Part shown: in pieces, positions 7,731-15,853 of the stretch
Position numbering within the stretch: position 1 is the first letter of the stretch
How the letters are laid out: each line of letters starts with the position of its first letter
From: VRUE01 sp963817905
GTDB taxonomy: Bacteria > Actinomycetota > Thermoleophilia > Solirubrobacterales > 70-9
Length of the DNA: 64,000 bases
Reading direction: 5' to 3'
NCBI GenBank assembly: GCA_963817905.1
Contig: CAWFPS010000003.1
Coordinates: 1,488,001-1,552,000 of the forward strand
The notes under the pieces: model-generated
Told to the model about the DNA's origin: nothing
The model's database searches: none
What the model saw: only the letters and a program-made list of their open reading frames with translations
Made by a program: the position numbers and the translations under genes

Positions 7731-9059
7731 CTACTGGTGCGGCCGTGCCATGCGGCGGTGGTCCAGTGCCTCCTCGAGCACCGCAGGCTCGACCCCCTGC
7801 TCCAGCGCCACCTCGCGCAGGGAGCGGCCTGACTCCGCCGCGGTCTTGACGATGTCGGCGGCGCGGTCGTAGCCGATGTGGGGGTTGAGTGCGGTCGCCG
7901 TGGCCAGGGTGGCCTCGGCGTGGCGGGTCGTCATCTCCTCGTTGGCCTCGATCCCGGCGACGCACTTCTCGTTCAGCAGGCGCGAGGCGGAGGCGAGCAG
8001 CTTGACCGAGTCGAGCAGGTTGCGGGCGATCAGCGGCACCCGCACGTTGAGCTCGAACTGGCCCTGGCTGCCGGCGAGGGTGATCGCGGCGTCGTTGCCG
8101 ATCACCTGGGCGGCGACCTGGATCACCACCTCGGGGATTACCGGGTTGACCTTGCCGGGCATGATCGAGGAGCCCTTCTGCAGCTCGGGCAGGCGCAGCT
8201 CGGCGAGCCCGGCCCGCGGGCCCGAGCCCATCAGGGCCAGGTCGTTGGCGATCTTGTTGAGCGAGACGGCATAGACCTTGAGCGCGCCCGAGAGCTCGAC
8301 CAGCGAGTCGCGGTTGCCCTGCGCCTCGAAGGGGTCGAGCGGCGCGGAGATGTCGAGCCCGGTCTCGCCGGCGAGCTTCTCTCGCACCTTGGCGGCGAAC
8401 TCGGGGTGGGTGTTGAGTCCCGTCCCGGTGGCGGTGCCGCCGAGCGGGATCTGGCCGACCCGGCGCAGCGTCGCCTCGACCCGCTGCACGCCGAGCCGCA
8501 CCTGGGCGGCGTAGCCGCCGAACTCCTGGCCGAGGGTGACCGGGACAGCGTCCATCAGGTGCGTGCGGCCGGCCTTGACCACGTCGGCGAACTGTGAGGC
8601 CTTGGCCTCCAGCGCCGCCTCCAGCCCGCCCATCGCCGGCAGCAGGTCGTGCGTCACCTCGCCCAAGGCCGCCAGGTGGACGGCGGAGGGGAAGACGTCG
8701 TTGGAGGACTGGCCCATGTTGACGTGATCGTTGGGGTGGGCTCCGTCGCCGGCCAGGTTGGCGAGCACCTCGTTGGCGTTCATGTTCGAGGAGGTGCCGG
8801 AGCCGGTCTGGAAGACGTCGACCGGGAACTGGTCGTCGTGCTCGCCGGCGGCAACCGCCTCGCCCGCCCTTGCGATCCGCTCGGCCACCGCTGGGTCGAG
8901 CCCGCCGAGCTCGCCGTTGACCAATGCCGCGGCGGCCTTCAGCCGGCCCAGCCAGCGCACTACGGGAACCGGGACCGGCTCGCCGGAAACGGGGAAGTTG
9001 TCGACTGCCTTGGTGGTCTCGCCACCCCAGAGCTGCTCACTCACGGTCTGTGCCTCCAT
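7731..9059 (-). CDS. fumC: Class II fumarate hydratase
   Basis: A 442-aa soluble TCA-cycle enzyme interconverting fumarate and malate. The superfamily signature GSSIMPGKVNP is present, as are GSGTSSNMNANEV, the SSNDVFPSA region and HLMDAVPVTLGQEF. The N-terminus is a little shorter than in the E. coli enzyme (467 aa), with KAVDNFPVSG matching the usual start of the fold. Aspartase belongs to the same superfamily, but the overall residue pattern fits fumarase better. It converges with the HEPN-like gene, separated by 8 bp. Confidence 0.93.
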   Translation of the reverse strand: MEAQTVSEQLWGGETTKAVDNFPVSGEPVPVPVVRWLGRLKAAAALVNGELGGLDPAVAERIARAGEAVAAGEHDDQFPVDVFQTGSGTSSNMNANEVLANLAGDGAHPNDHVNMGQSSNDVFPSAVHLAALGEVTHDLLPAMGGLEAALEAKASQFADVVKAGRTHLMDAVPVTLGQEFGGYAAQVRLGVQRVEATLRRVGQIPLGGTATGTGLNTHPEFAAKVREKLAGETGLDISAPLDPFEAQGNRDSLVELSGALKVYAVSLNKIANDLALMGSGPRAGLAELRLPELQKGSSIMPGKVNPVIPEVVIQVAAQVIGNDAAITLAGSQGQFELNVRVPLIARNLLDSVKLLASASRLLNEKCVAGIEANEEMTTRHAEATLATATALNPHIGYDRAADIVKTAAESGRSLREVALEQGVEPAVLEEALDHRRMARPHQ

Positions 9060-9084
9060 CGAAGTCGTTGTAGGGGGAGCGTAT

Positions 9085-9552
9085 TCAGCCGTGCGCTTCG
9101 CCCGCGTCGAAGCCCTCGCGGTAGGTGCCGAGGAAGGCGGGCGGCAGCGGCCGGTTGTCGGGGCTGTAGCGGGCCGCGGCGGACAGGCGGCGGATCAGCT
9201 CGGCGTGGATGCCGCCGGTGCGATCGGCCCCGCGCTGGGCGGCGCCGAGCAGGTAGCCGAGCCGCAGGTTGGCGGCCCCGCCGGGCTCGGCCCGCGCCTC
9301 GGCGTTGAGCCGCGTCGCCACCGCGACCATCGCCGTGCCGACCGTGGCGAGGTCGCCGCCGCCCTGGTTCTCGGCCAGGCAGTCGGAGATCGGCGTCTCG
9401 CCGGCGAGCTCCACTTCTCCCGGCGCGCTCCTCAGTGCCTTCAGGTAGGTCCCGGTTCCTTCAGCGCAGGCAACCGGCGTCGAGCTATCGACGCTCCCGC
9501 AACCGGCGAGGACCGAGAGAGCCAAAAGCGCTAGGGCGATTCGGGCGCGCAT
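9085..9552 (-). CDS. Small hypothetical lipoprotein
   Basis: A 155-aa protein with an N-terminal lipoprotein signal, MRARIALALLALSVLAGCG, in which LAGC is the lipobox and the Cys would be lipidated. The mature part is alanine- and glycine-rich, mostly helical, with two further cysteines that could pair. I do not recognise the family. It lies 25 bp upstream of fumC on the same strand and may share its transcript. Upstream is a long inverted repeat. Confidence 0.7.
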   Translation of the reverse strand: MRARIALALLALSVLAGCGSVDSSTPVACAEGTGTYLKALRSAPGEVELAGETPISDCLAENQGGGDLATVGTAMVAVATRLNAEARAEPGGAANLRLGYLLGAAQRGADRTGGIHAELIRRLSAAARYSPDNRPLPPAFLGTYREGFDAGEAHG

Positions 9553-9577
9553 CGCTCGCAGATCCTATGAGGCGTAA

Positions 9578-9645
9578 GGGCCGTTCGAGCGTCCCTCCCC
9601 AGGAACTCCCGCGAAGCGGCCTGGGGAGGGACGCTCGAACGGCCC
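9578..9645. repeat. Perfect 26-bp inverted repeat, 16-nt loop
   Basis: Bases 9578-9603 and 9620-9645 are exact reverse complements (arm starts GGGCCGTTCGAGCGTCCC). The loop is AACTCCCGCGAAGCGG. It ends 16 bp beyond the stop of the M15-like gene, so it could terminate that transcript, but no U-tract follows and the stem is far longer than a usual terminator. The loop core CGCGAAGCGG recurs in the repeat at 180-318. Confidence 0.9.
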
Positions 9646-9660
9646 CAGTGCCACGAAGGA

Positions 9661-10350
9661 TCAGTCGCCGCGGGCCGAGATGCCGCCGGCGTGTAGCGTC
9701 GAGACGCCGCCGGGCGGCCCCTGGGGGAGCTTCTGGGGCGGGGACTTGGGACGGCGGTGGCGCGGCCTGCGCCCGGCGCCCGGGCCGACCGGGAAGACTT
9801 CGACCCATTCGGCGAGCTGGAACTGGGCTGCCGACGAGTGCTGCCAGGAGATGTGGAGGTGGTTGCCGCAGCCGTGACCGGTGTCGCCGTCGTAGCCGAC
9901 CCAGCGGAAGGGCGGCACCGGCCGGTTCTGCACCGGCTCGGCCCATTCGGCGAGGCGGGTGATGCCGCGCCAGGTTTCGTCGCATTTCCCGAGAGTGCCG
10001 TGCAGCGGCACGACGTCGACGGCGAGGCCGTTGTAGTGGTCGGAGCCCTTGACGTGGCACATGTGGCAGCCGACGTGTTCGCCGCCCGGCAGCGGTCCCG
10101 AGTAGCCGTCGGTGACGTAGATTGGGAAGCGGGCGGCGATCCAGCGCAGGTCGCCGACGATGCGCTTGTCGACCATGTCGCCTTCTTCGTGCGGGATCGC
10201 GGCCGGGATCGGCACGATTTCTCCGGCCGAGTAGGCGAGCCGGGTGCTCGCCGGCCCGGCGCTTGCCGAGTTGACCAGCAGCAGCCCCAGGGCCAGCACC
10301 CCGGCCAGCACGAGCAGTGCCCGCCCCAGCTTCTCTGCCGTCGGTGCCAT
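9661..10350 (-). CDS. Secreted or membrane-anchored M15-like peptidase-fold protein
   Basis: A 229-aa protein with start ATG 10350, a hydrophobic segment at residues 8-28 (LGRALLVLAGVLALGLLLVN) and an extracytoplasmic domain. SDHYNGLAVDVVP followed about 55 residues later by CGNHLHIS matches the HxxGxAxD...HxH zinc ligands of M15-type D-Ala-D-Ala carboxypeptidases and related peptidoglycan hydrolases. A CHMCH motif and two other cysteines may form a disulfide or a further metal site. The tail is basic and proline-rich. Enzyme activity is inferred from ligands only. Confidence 0.65.
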   Translation of the reverse strand: MAPTAEKLGRALLVLAGVLALGLLLVNSASAGPASTRLAYSAGEIVPIPAAIPHEEGDMVDKRIVGDLRWIAARFPIYVTDGYSGPLPGGEHVGCHMCHVKGSDHYNGLAVDVVPLHGTLGKCDETWRGITRLAEWAEPVQNRPVPPFRWVGYDGDTGHGCGNHLHISWQHSSAAQFQLAEWVEVFPVGPGAGRRPRHRRPKSPPQKLPQGPPGGVSTLHAGGISARGD

Positions 10351-10419
10351 GGCCTCTCTAATCGGACGCACGGGGCGTTCCCTTGAGAACGGCAACGCAC
10401 CGGTAGGGTTCCGCTCGGT

Positions 10420-12018
10420 ATGCCGACGGTTCGCGAGGCAAGCTTCGATCTCTTCCGGGAGCTGGGGATGACGACGATGTTCGGCAACCCCGGCTCGACC
10501 GAGCTGCCGATGCTGGCCGACTTCCCCTCCGACTTCCGCTACGTGCTCGGCCTGCAGGAGGCGGTCGTGGTCGGGATGGCCGACGGCTACGCCCAGGCCT
10601 CCGGCAAGACGACGATGGCCAACCTGCACACCGCGCCCGGCGTCGGCAACGCGATGGGGGCGATCTTCAACGCCCAGGCCAACCACTCGCCGCTGCTGGT
10701 CACCGCCGGCCAGCAGGCCCGCGCCCAGATCGGCCTGCAGGCCAACCTGACCAACCGCGACGCGATCCGCATGCCCCACCCGCTGGTCAAGTGGGCCTAC
10801 GAGCCGGCCCGGCCCGAGGACGTCCCGCTCGCTCTCGCCCACGGCGCCCACCTCGCCGGCCTGCCGCCCAAGGGCCCGACCTTTGTCTCGCTGCCGATGG
10901 ACGACTGGTACGCCGAGGTCGATCCCGCCGACGCGGCCGAGGCGATCGCTCGCAAGGTCGACGGCCGCGCCGCCGCCGGCCCCGCCGCGGTCCGCGTCCT
11001 CGCCGACCGGCTGAACAGCGCCGCCAACCCGGTGATGGTCGCCGGCCCCGATATCGACGCCAGCGGCGCCTGGGATGACGCGGTCGCCCTGGCCGAGCGC
11101 CAGCGCCTGCCCGTCTGGGCGACCCCGGCGACCGGCGGCGGCCGCCTCGGCTTCCCCGAGAACCACCCCAACTACCGCGGCGTCCTGCCCCCGGCGATCG
11201 GCCCGGTCGGCCAGACCCTCGAGGGTCACGACCTGATCCTCGTCATCGGCAGCTCGGTCTTCCCCTACTACCCGCACATCCCGGGACCGTTGCTGCCCGA
11301 GGGCGCCAAGCTGGTCGCGATCACCAGCGATCCCGACGAGGCCGCCCGGGCGCCGATGGGCGACGCCCTTGTCGCCGACGTCAAGCTCACCCTCGCCGCC
11401 CTGTTCGCCGAGGTACCCGAGTCCACCCGCCCCGCGCCCGAGCCCAACCCCGGCCCGCAGGAAATCCCGCCCTCGGACCCACTCAACGCCTCGACTGTCC
11501 ACACCGCCCTCGGCGAGGTCTTTCCCGAGGACGGGATCGTCGTGCTCGAGTCGCCCTCCAGCACCCTCGCCCTGCGCAACCAGCTGCGCCTCTCGCGCCC
11601 CGGCAGCTACTACTTTGCGGCCGGCGGCGGGCTTGGCTTCGGCCTCGCCGCCTCGGTCGGGGTGCAGCTGGCCCAGCCCGACCGCCCGGTCGCCTGCGTG
11701 ATCGGCGAGGGCTCGGTCCAGTACGCGGTCAGTGCCTTCTGGAGCGCCGTCGCCTACAAGGTCCCGGTCACCTTCCTGGTCGTGCGCAACGAGGAGTACG
11801 CGATCCTCAAGTGGTTCGCCGAGGTCGAGCAGGTCAGCGGGGCGCCCGGCCTCGACCTGCCCAAGCTCGATGTCGCATCCGTGGCCGAGGGCTACGGGGT
11901 CAACGCGACCCGGGTCAAGGACCGCGACGAAGTCCGCGAGGCGCTCGCCAAGGCCTTCGCCTCCTCCCGCCCCGAGCTGGTCGAAGTCCCGGTGGCGCCG
12001 GGGATGTCCCTCTTCTAG
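10420..12018 (+). CDS. mdlC: Thiamine-diphosphate 2-oxoacid decarboxylase (benzoylformate decarboxylase-like)
   Basis: A 532-aa ThDP enzyme. The N-terminus closely follows benzoylformate decarboxylase: NPGSTELPMLADFP, LQEAVVVGMADGYAQASG and NLHTAPGVGNAMGA place Ser26, Glu47 and His70 at the same numbers as the catalytic residues of the Pseudomonas enzyme. The ThDP-binding region is GEGSVQYAVSAFWSAV...NEEYAILKWF. The second active-site His of the family (after VF.Y) appears to be Tyr284 (SVFPYYPHIPG), with a His two residues on, so the true substrate may be another aromatic or branched 2-oxoacid. A 9-bp gap to the FAD/Fe-S dehydrogenase gene implies one operon. Confidence 0.82.
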   Translation: MPTVREASFDLFRELGMTTMFGNPGSTELPMLADFPSDFRYVLGLQEAVVVGMADGYAQASGKTTMANLHTAPGVGNAMGAIFNAQANHSPLLVTAGQQARAQIGLQANLTNRDAIRMPHPLVKWAYEPARPEDVPLALAHGAHLAGLPPKGPTFVSLPMDDWYAEVDPADAAEAIARKVDGRAAAGPAAVRVLADRLNSAANPVMVAGPDIDASGAWDDAVALAERQRLPVWATPATGGGRLGFPENHPNYRGVLPPAIGPVGQTLEGHDLILVIGSSVFPYYPHIPGPLLPEGAKLVAITSDPDEAARAPMGDALVADVKLTLAALFAEVPESTRPAPEPNPGPQEIPPSDPLNASTVHTALGEVFPEDGIVVLESPSSTLALRNQLRLSRPGSYYFAAGGGLGFGLAASVGVQLAQPDRPVACVIGEGSVQYAVSAFWSAVAYKVPVTFLVVRNEEYAILKWFAEVEQVSGAPGLDLPKLDVASVAEGYGVNATRVKDRDEVREALAKAFASSRPELVEVPVAPGMSLF

Positions 12019-12027
12019 GAGGCGACC

Positions 12028-14964
12028 GTGGCGTTGCTCGAGAAGAAGCTGGCGCCGCCCCCCTCCGAGGCCGCTGCCGACCGCGCCCCCGACGCGATCG
12101 CCGCCGGTACGCCCGAGCCGCTGCGCGGCGAGCTCGAAGACCTGCTCGGCTCCGGCCGCGTCCTCGCCCGCGCCTCCGACATCGTCCGCTACGCCTCAGA
12201 CGCCAGCCCCTACCGCCTCTTCCCACAGGCGGTCGTGATGGCCCGCGACGCGGCCGACGTCGCCAAGGTGCTCGCCTACGGCAAGCGCAGCGGCATCCCG
12301 GTGACCTTCCGCGCCGGCGGCACCAGCCTCAACGGCCAGGGCCAGAGCGACGGCATCCTCGTCGACGTGCGCCGCCACTTCGGCGGCGTCGCCGTTGAGG
12401 GTGACGGCGAGCGCGCCCGGGTCAAGCCCGGCACCGTGCTCGGCCATGCCAACCGCGTGCTCGCACCGCACGGCCGCAAGCTCGGCCCCGACCCGGCCAG
12501 CACCGACATCGCCTGCGTCGGCGGCGTGATCGCCAACAACTCGGGCGGGATGCGCTGCGGCGTCAGCAAGGACTCCTACTCGACCGTGCGCTCGATGACC
12601 GTCGTCCTCCCCTCGGGCACGACGGTCGACACCGCCGAACCGGGCGCCGCCGAGCGCTTCGCGGCCGAGGAGCCCGAGCTCGCCGCCGGCCTCGCCGCGA
12701 TTCGCGAGGAGATCCGCGCCGACGCCGAGCTGAGCGAGCGGATCCGCCGCAAGTTCGCGATCAAGAACACCACCGGCTATCGCCTCTGCGCCTTCCTCGA
12801 CGCGGACGAGCCGCTGGAGATCTTCCGTCGCCTGGTGGTTGGCTCGGAGGGCACACTCGCCTTCGTCGCCGAGGCGGTCTTCGAGACGGTGCCGCTGCCC
12901 GCCCGCACGACCACCGCCTGGGTCCACTTCCCCGGCATCGAGGAGGCGATCGGGGCGGTGCGCGAGCTGGTCGACTCCGGCGCCAGCGCGGTCGAGCTGA
13001 TGGTCGCCCCGGCCCTGATCACTGCCGCCTGGAACATGCACGGCGCCCCCGAGGAGTGGAAGGAGCTGCCGCCGGAGTCGGCGGTGCTGCTGGTCGAGTA
13101 CGGCGCCGCGACCGGCCCGGAGCTGGACGCCGCCGTCGCCAAGGCCGACGCGATCCTCGCCGGCCACGAGACGATCCAGCCCCACGAGTTCACCCGCGAG
13201 GGCGAGGAGATCGAGCTGGCCTGGCGCGTGCGCGAGGGCCTGCACGGCCTGATCGGCCGCCTGCGGCTGCCCGGCACAGCGCTGATCGTCGAGGACGTCT
13301 GCGTGCCGCCGGAGCGGATCGCCGAGGGGGCCCGCGACCTCCAGGCGCTGCTCGGCGAGCACGGCTTCCTGCCCGGCGTCGCCGGTCACGCCTCGGCGGG
13401 CAACCTGCACTTCATGCTCACCCCCGACTTCGCCAAGCCCGGGGACACCGAGCGCTACGAGGCCTTCATGGCCAAGCTGGTCGAGCTGATCGTCGACAAG
13501 TACGACGGCTCGCTCAAGGCCGAGCACGGCACCGGGATCAACATGGCCCCTTATGTGGAGCGCGAGTGGGGGGAGCAGGCGGCCGAGCTGATGTGGCGGG
13601 TGAAGCAGCTTGCCGACCCCGATGGCGTGCTCAACCCCGGCGTCGTCCTCAACCGCGACCCCGGCGTCCATTTGCGCAACCTCAAAACGACCCCGGCGAT
13701 CGAGGAGTCGGTGAGCACCTGCGTCGAGTGCGGCTTCTGCGAGCCGGCCTGCCCCAGCCGCGACCTGACCGTGACCCCGCGCCAGCGCATCGTCCTGCGC
13801 CGCGAGATGGCCCGCCAGCCGGAGGGCTCGCCGGTCCAGCGCGCCCTGCTCGAGGAGTACGGCTACGACTCGCTCGACACCTGCGCCGCCGACGGCTCCT
13901 GCCAGCTCGCCTGCCCGGTCGGGATCGACACCGGCAAGCTGGTCAAGGAACTGCGCCAGCAGCGCCACCCGGAGCGAGCCGAACGCGCCGCCCTGGCCGC
14001 GGCGAAGCGCTGGGGTGCGGTCGAGGCGGTTTCGCGGCTGGCCCTGCGCCTAGGCGGCCCGCTGGCGCGCCGCACCAAGCGAGGACGCGCGCTGCCGGGG
14101 CCGGCCAAACGGGGAGCAGGGGGCGCCCCTCTCCCGACAAAAGCGGGGAGTGTCGGGAGAGGGGCACCCCCTGCTCCCCGAAGCGCCGCCGCCATCTATA
14201 TCCCCAGCTGCACCAACCGCATCTTCGGCCCCACCAACCCCGGGGCCGACGGGCCGATACGTCAAGGTGGCCTTGACGTATCGGCCCGTCGGCGGGCGGT
14301 CTCGGTGGTGGAGGCGCTGGTGGATGTGTCGGCGCGGGCGGGGTTGCCGGTTTGGATTCCCAACGAGGTCGCCGGCAGCTGCTGCGGGCTGCCCTGGAGC
14401 TCGAAGGGATTCGCCGACGCTCACGCCCATAAGGCGAATGAGATGGTCTCGCGGTTGTGGGAGTGGAGCGACGCAGGGTCGCTGCCGGTCGTGGTCGACG
14501 CCGCCTCCTGCACGCAGGTGATCGCCGACCCCGGCGAGGGCGTGCTCAGCGAGGAGAACGCGGAGCGGCTCGCCAAGCTTGAGATCCTCGACTCGGTCGC
14601 TTGGGCCAGCGACCGCCTCCTGCCCAAGCTCCAAATCGAGAGCAAGGTCGGCTCGGCCACAGTTCACCCGACCTGCGCAACCCGCCACATGGGCCTGGCC
14701 CCGCGCCTGCGCTCGCTCGCCAACGCTCTCGCCGAGGACGTCCACGTCGCCCCCTCGGCGACCTGCTGCGGCTTCGCCGGCGACCGCGGCATCTCCCACC
14801 CCGAGCTGACCGCCGCCGCGACCTGCCCTCAGGCCGAGGAGCTCTCCGGCCGCAGCTTCGACGCCCACCTCTCCAACAACCGCACCTGCGAGATCGGCCT
14901 CAGCCGCGCCACCGGCGAGAACTACGAGTCGGTCATCGTCCTGCTGGAGCGCCTGACTCGCTGA
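12028..14964 (+). CDS. FAD- and Fe-S-containing 2-hydroxyacid (D-lactate/glycolate-type) dehydrogenase
   Basis: A 978-aa fusion of a GlcD-like flavoprotein (residues about 30-530) and a GlcF-like Fe-S protein. Seen: VTFRAGGTSLNGQGQSDG and GGVIANNSGGMRCG (FAD site), two cluster motifs CVECGFCEPACP and CAADGSCQLACP, and CCG-domain motifs GSCCGLPWSSKG and TCCGFAGDRG. Such enzymes oxidise D-2-hydroxyacids and pass electrons to quinone. Start GTG 12028 follows TAGGAGG. Pairing with the decarboxylase suggests 2-hydroxyacid to 2-oxoacid to aldehyde. Two long palindromes (14110-14180 and 14245-14293) are inserted in frame near residues 695-718 and 740-756, flanking the YIPSCTNRIFG motif. Confidence 0.88.
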   Translation: MALLEKKLAPPPSEAAADRAPDAIAAGTPEPLRGELEDLLGSGRVLARASDIVRYASDASPYRLFPQAVVMARDAADVAKVLAYGKRSGIPVTFRAGGTSLNGQGQSDGILVDVRRHFGGVAVEGDGERARVKPGTVLGHANRVLAPHGRKLGPDPASTDIACVGGVIANNSGGMRCGVSKDSYSTVRSMTVVLPSGTTVDTAEPGAAERFAAEEPELAAGLAAIREEIRADAELSERIRRKFAIKNTTGYRLCAFLDADEPLEIFRRLVVGSEGTLAFVAEAVFETVPLPARTTTAWVHFPGIEEAIGAVRELVDSGASAVELMVAPALITAAWNMHGAPEEWKELPPESAVLLVEYGAATGPELDAAVAKADAILAGHETIQPHEFTREGEEIELAWRVREGLHGLIGRLRLPGTALIVEDVCVPPERIAEGARDLQALLGEHGFLPGVAGHASAGNLHFMLTPDFAKPGDTERYEAFMAKLVELIVDKYDGSLKAEHGTGINMAPYVEREWGEQAAELMWRVKQLADPDGVLNPGVVLNRDPGVHLRNLKTTPAIEESVSTCVECGFCEPACPSRDLTVTPRQRIVLRREMARQPEGSPVQRALLEEYGYDSLDTCAADGSCQLACPVGIDTGKLVKELRQQRHPERAERAALAAAKRWGAVEAVSRLALRLGGPLARRTKRGRALPGPAKRGAGGAPLPTKAGSVGRGAPPAPRSAAAIYIPSCTNRIFGPTNPGADGPIRQGGLDVSARRRAVSVVEALVDVSARAGLPVWIPNEVAGSCCGLPWSSKGFADAHAHKANEMVSRLWEWSDAGSLPVVVDAASCTQVIADPGEGVLSEENAERLAKLEILDSVAWASDRLLPKLQIESKVGSATVHPTCATRHMGLAPRLRSLANALAEDVHVAPSATCCGFAGDRGISHPELTAAATCPQAEELSGRSFDAHLSNNRTCEIGLSRATGENYESVIVLLERLTR
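14110..14180. repeat. 30-bp inverted repeat inside the FAD/Fe-S dehydrogenase gene
   Basis: Bases 14110-14139 and 14151-14180 are reverse complements at 29 of 30 positions (arm starts CGGGGAGCAGGGGG) with loop AAAGCGGGGAG. It lies in frame in a glycine/proline/arginine-rich linker between the Fe-S module and the first CCG motif, giving roughly 24 residues such as GAGGAPLP and GRGAPPAP that read as low-complexity sequence. Confidence 0.9.
14245..14293. repeat. Perfect 23-bp palindrome inside the FAD/Fe-S dehydrogenase gene
   Basis: Bases 14245-14267 and 14271-14293 are exact complements around a 3-base loop (TGG); the core is CCGATACGTCAAGG. It encodes GADGPIRQGGLDVSA, a stretch between conserved CCG-domain segments. 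Such a hairpin is extremely stable in mRNA, yet the frame stays open and the downstream cysteines are intact. Confidence 0.92.
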
Positions 14965-15799
14965 CCCTCGCCTCGGCCTCGCGCAGGGCCGCGACTGCCC
15001 GGGGGTCCTTTTGCAGGCGCTTCTCCGTCAACGGCATCAGGATGCCGCGCAGGGCGGAGACGTAGCGCCACCACTTGGGGGCAAAGATCCGCGGTGCCCG
15101 CTCTTCGATCCCGCGCACGACCGCGGCACCGGCTTCGTCGGGTTTGATCCGCTTCATCAGAAAGCTCGGCAGCGTCTCCTGCATCCTGCTGCCGGACTCC
15201 TGCTCGTCGAGCGCTTCCTTGACCATCCGCGTGTCGACCCAGCCGAAGTAGCAAACCGTGGCGCTGGCCCCGAAGGGCAGCAGCTCGGCCCGCAGCGAGC
15301 GCCCCAGGGCCTCGACCGCGGCCTTCGAGGTTGCGTAGGGGCTCATCATCATGCCGCCGGCGAAGGCCGCAACCGAGGCGACGATCACGATCTGGCCGTT
15401 GCGCTCGGAGACCTGCGGCAGTGCCGCCTGCACCGTGTTCCAGACGCCCATCAGGTTGACGTCGATCACCCGCTCCCACTCCTCGGGCGGCATCGTCCGC
15501 GTCGTCGTCTGGGTCGGCGGCCCGATCCCGGCGTTGGCCATCGCCAGGTCGAGCCCGCCGAAGCGCTCGACCGTCTCGGCGACCGCGGCCCGCATCGCAC
15601 CGACGTCGGTGACATCGCCGGCGATCCCGATCGCCCGCTCGCCGATCCGCTCCGCCGCCTCGCGCGCCTCCTCGGCGTCGAGATCGACGACCGCGACCGA
15701 GGCGCCGCGCGTGTGCATCTGGCGGGCGGTCTCAAAGCCGATCCCGCGGGCCGCGCCGGTGACCAGCGCCACCTTGCCGTTGAGGTCGTAGACGGGCAT
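14933..15799 (-). CDS. Short-chain dehydrogenase/reductase
   Basis: A 288-aa classical SDR with Rossmann motif TGAARGIGFE, DLDAEE after strand 2 (an acidic residue that favours NAD over NADP), NAG at the end of strand 4, catalytic Ser in IVASVAAF and YATSK with the Tyr/Lys pair. The C-terminal 80 residues (APKWWRYVSALRGILMPL) are amphipathic and may associate with membrane, as in several SDRs acting on lipid substrates. Its 3' end overlaps the convergent FAD/Fe-S dehydrogenase gene by 32 bp. Substrate unknown. Confidence 0.9.
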   Translation of the reverse strand: MPVYDLNGKVALVTGAARGIGFETARQMHTRGASVAVVDLDAEEAREAAERIGERAIGIAGDVTDVGAMRAAVAETVERFGGLDLAMANAGIGPPTQTTTRTMPPEEWERVIDVNLMGVWNTVQAALPQVSERNGQIVIVASVAAFAGGMMMSPYATSKAAVEALGRSLRAELLPFGASATVCYFGWVDTRMVKEALDEQESGSRMQETLPSFLMKRIKPDEAGAAVVRGIEERAPRIFAPKWWRYVSALRGILMPLTEKRLQKDPRAVAALREAEARVSESGAPAGR

Positions 15800-15853
15800 G
15801 CGGCGGAGAGCCTAGAGGACCGCTTGCGTTCCCGCTCCTAGAATCACCCGTCC

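Noticed and set aside
12196..13968. A 590-codon open frame antisense to the FAD/Fe-S dehydrogenase gene
   Set aside because: Shadow of a high-G+C gene; low-complexity Gly/Ala/Leu/Asp sequence and no conserved motif.
15800..15853. Possible T-box regulating ileS, as in mycobacteria
   Set aside because: Only 54 bases separate the two divergent genes; there is no room for stem I and the antiterminator.
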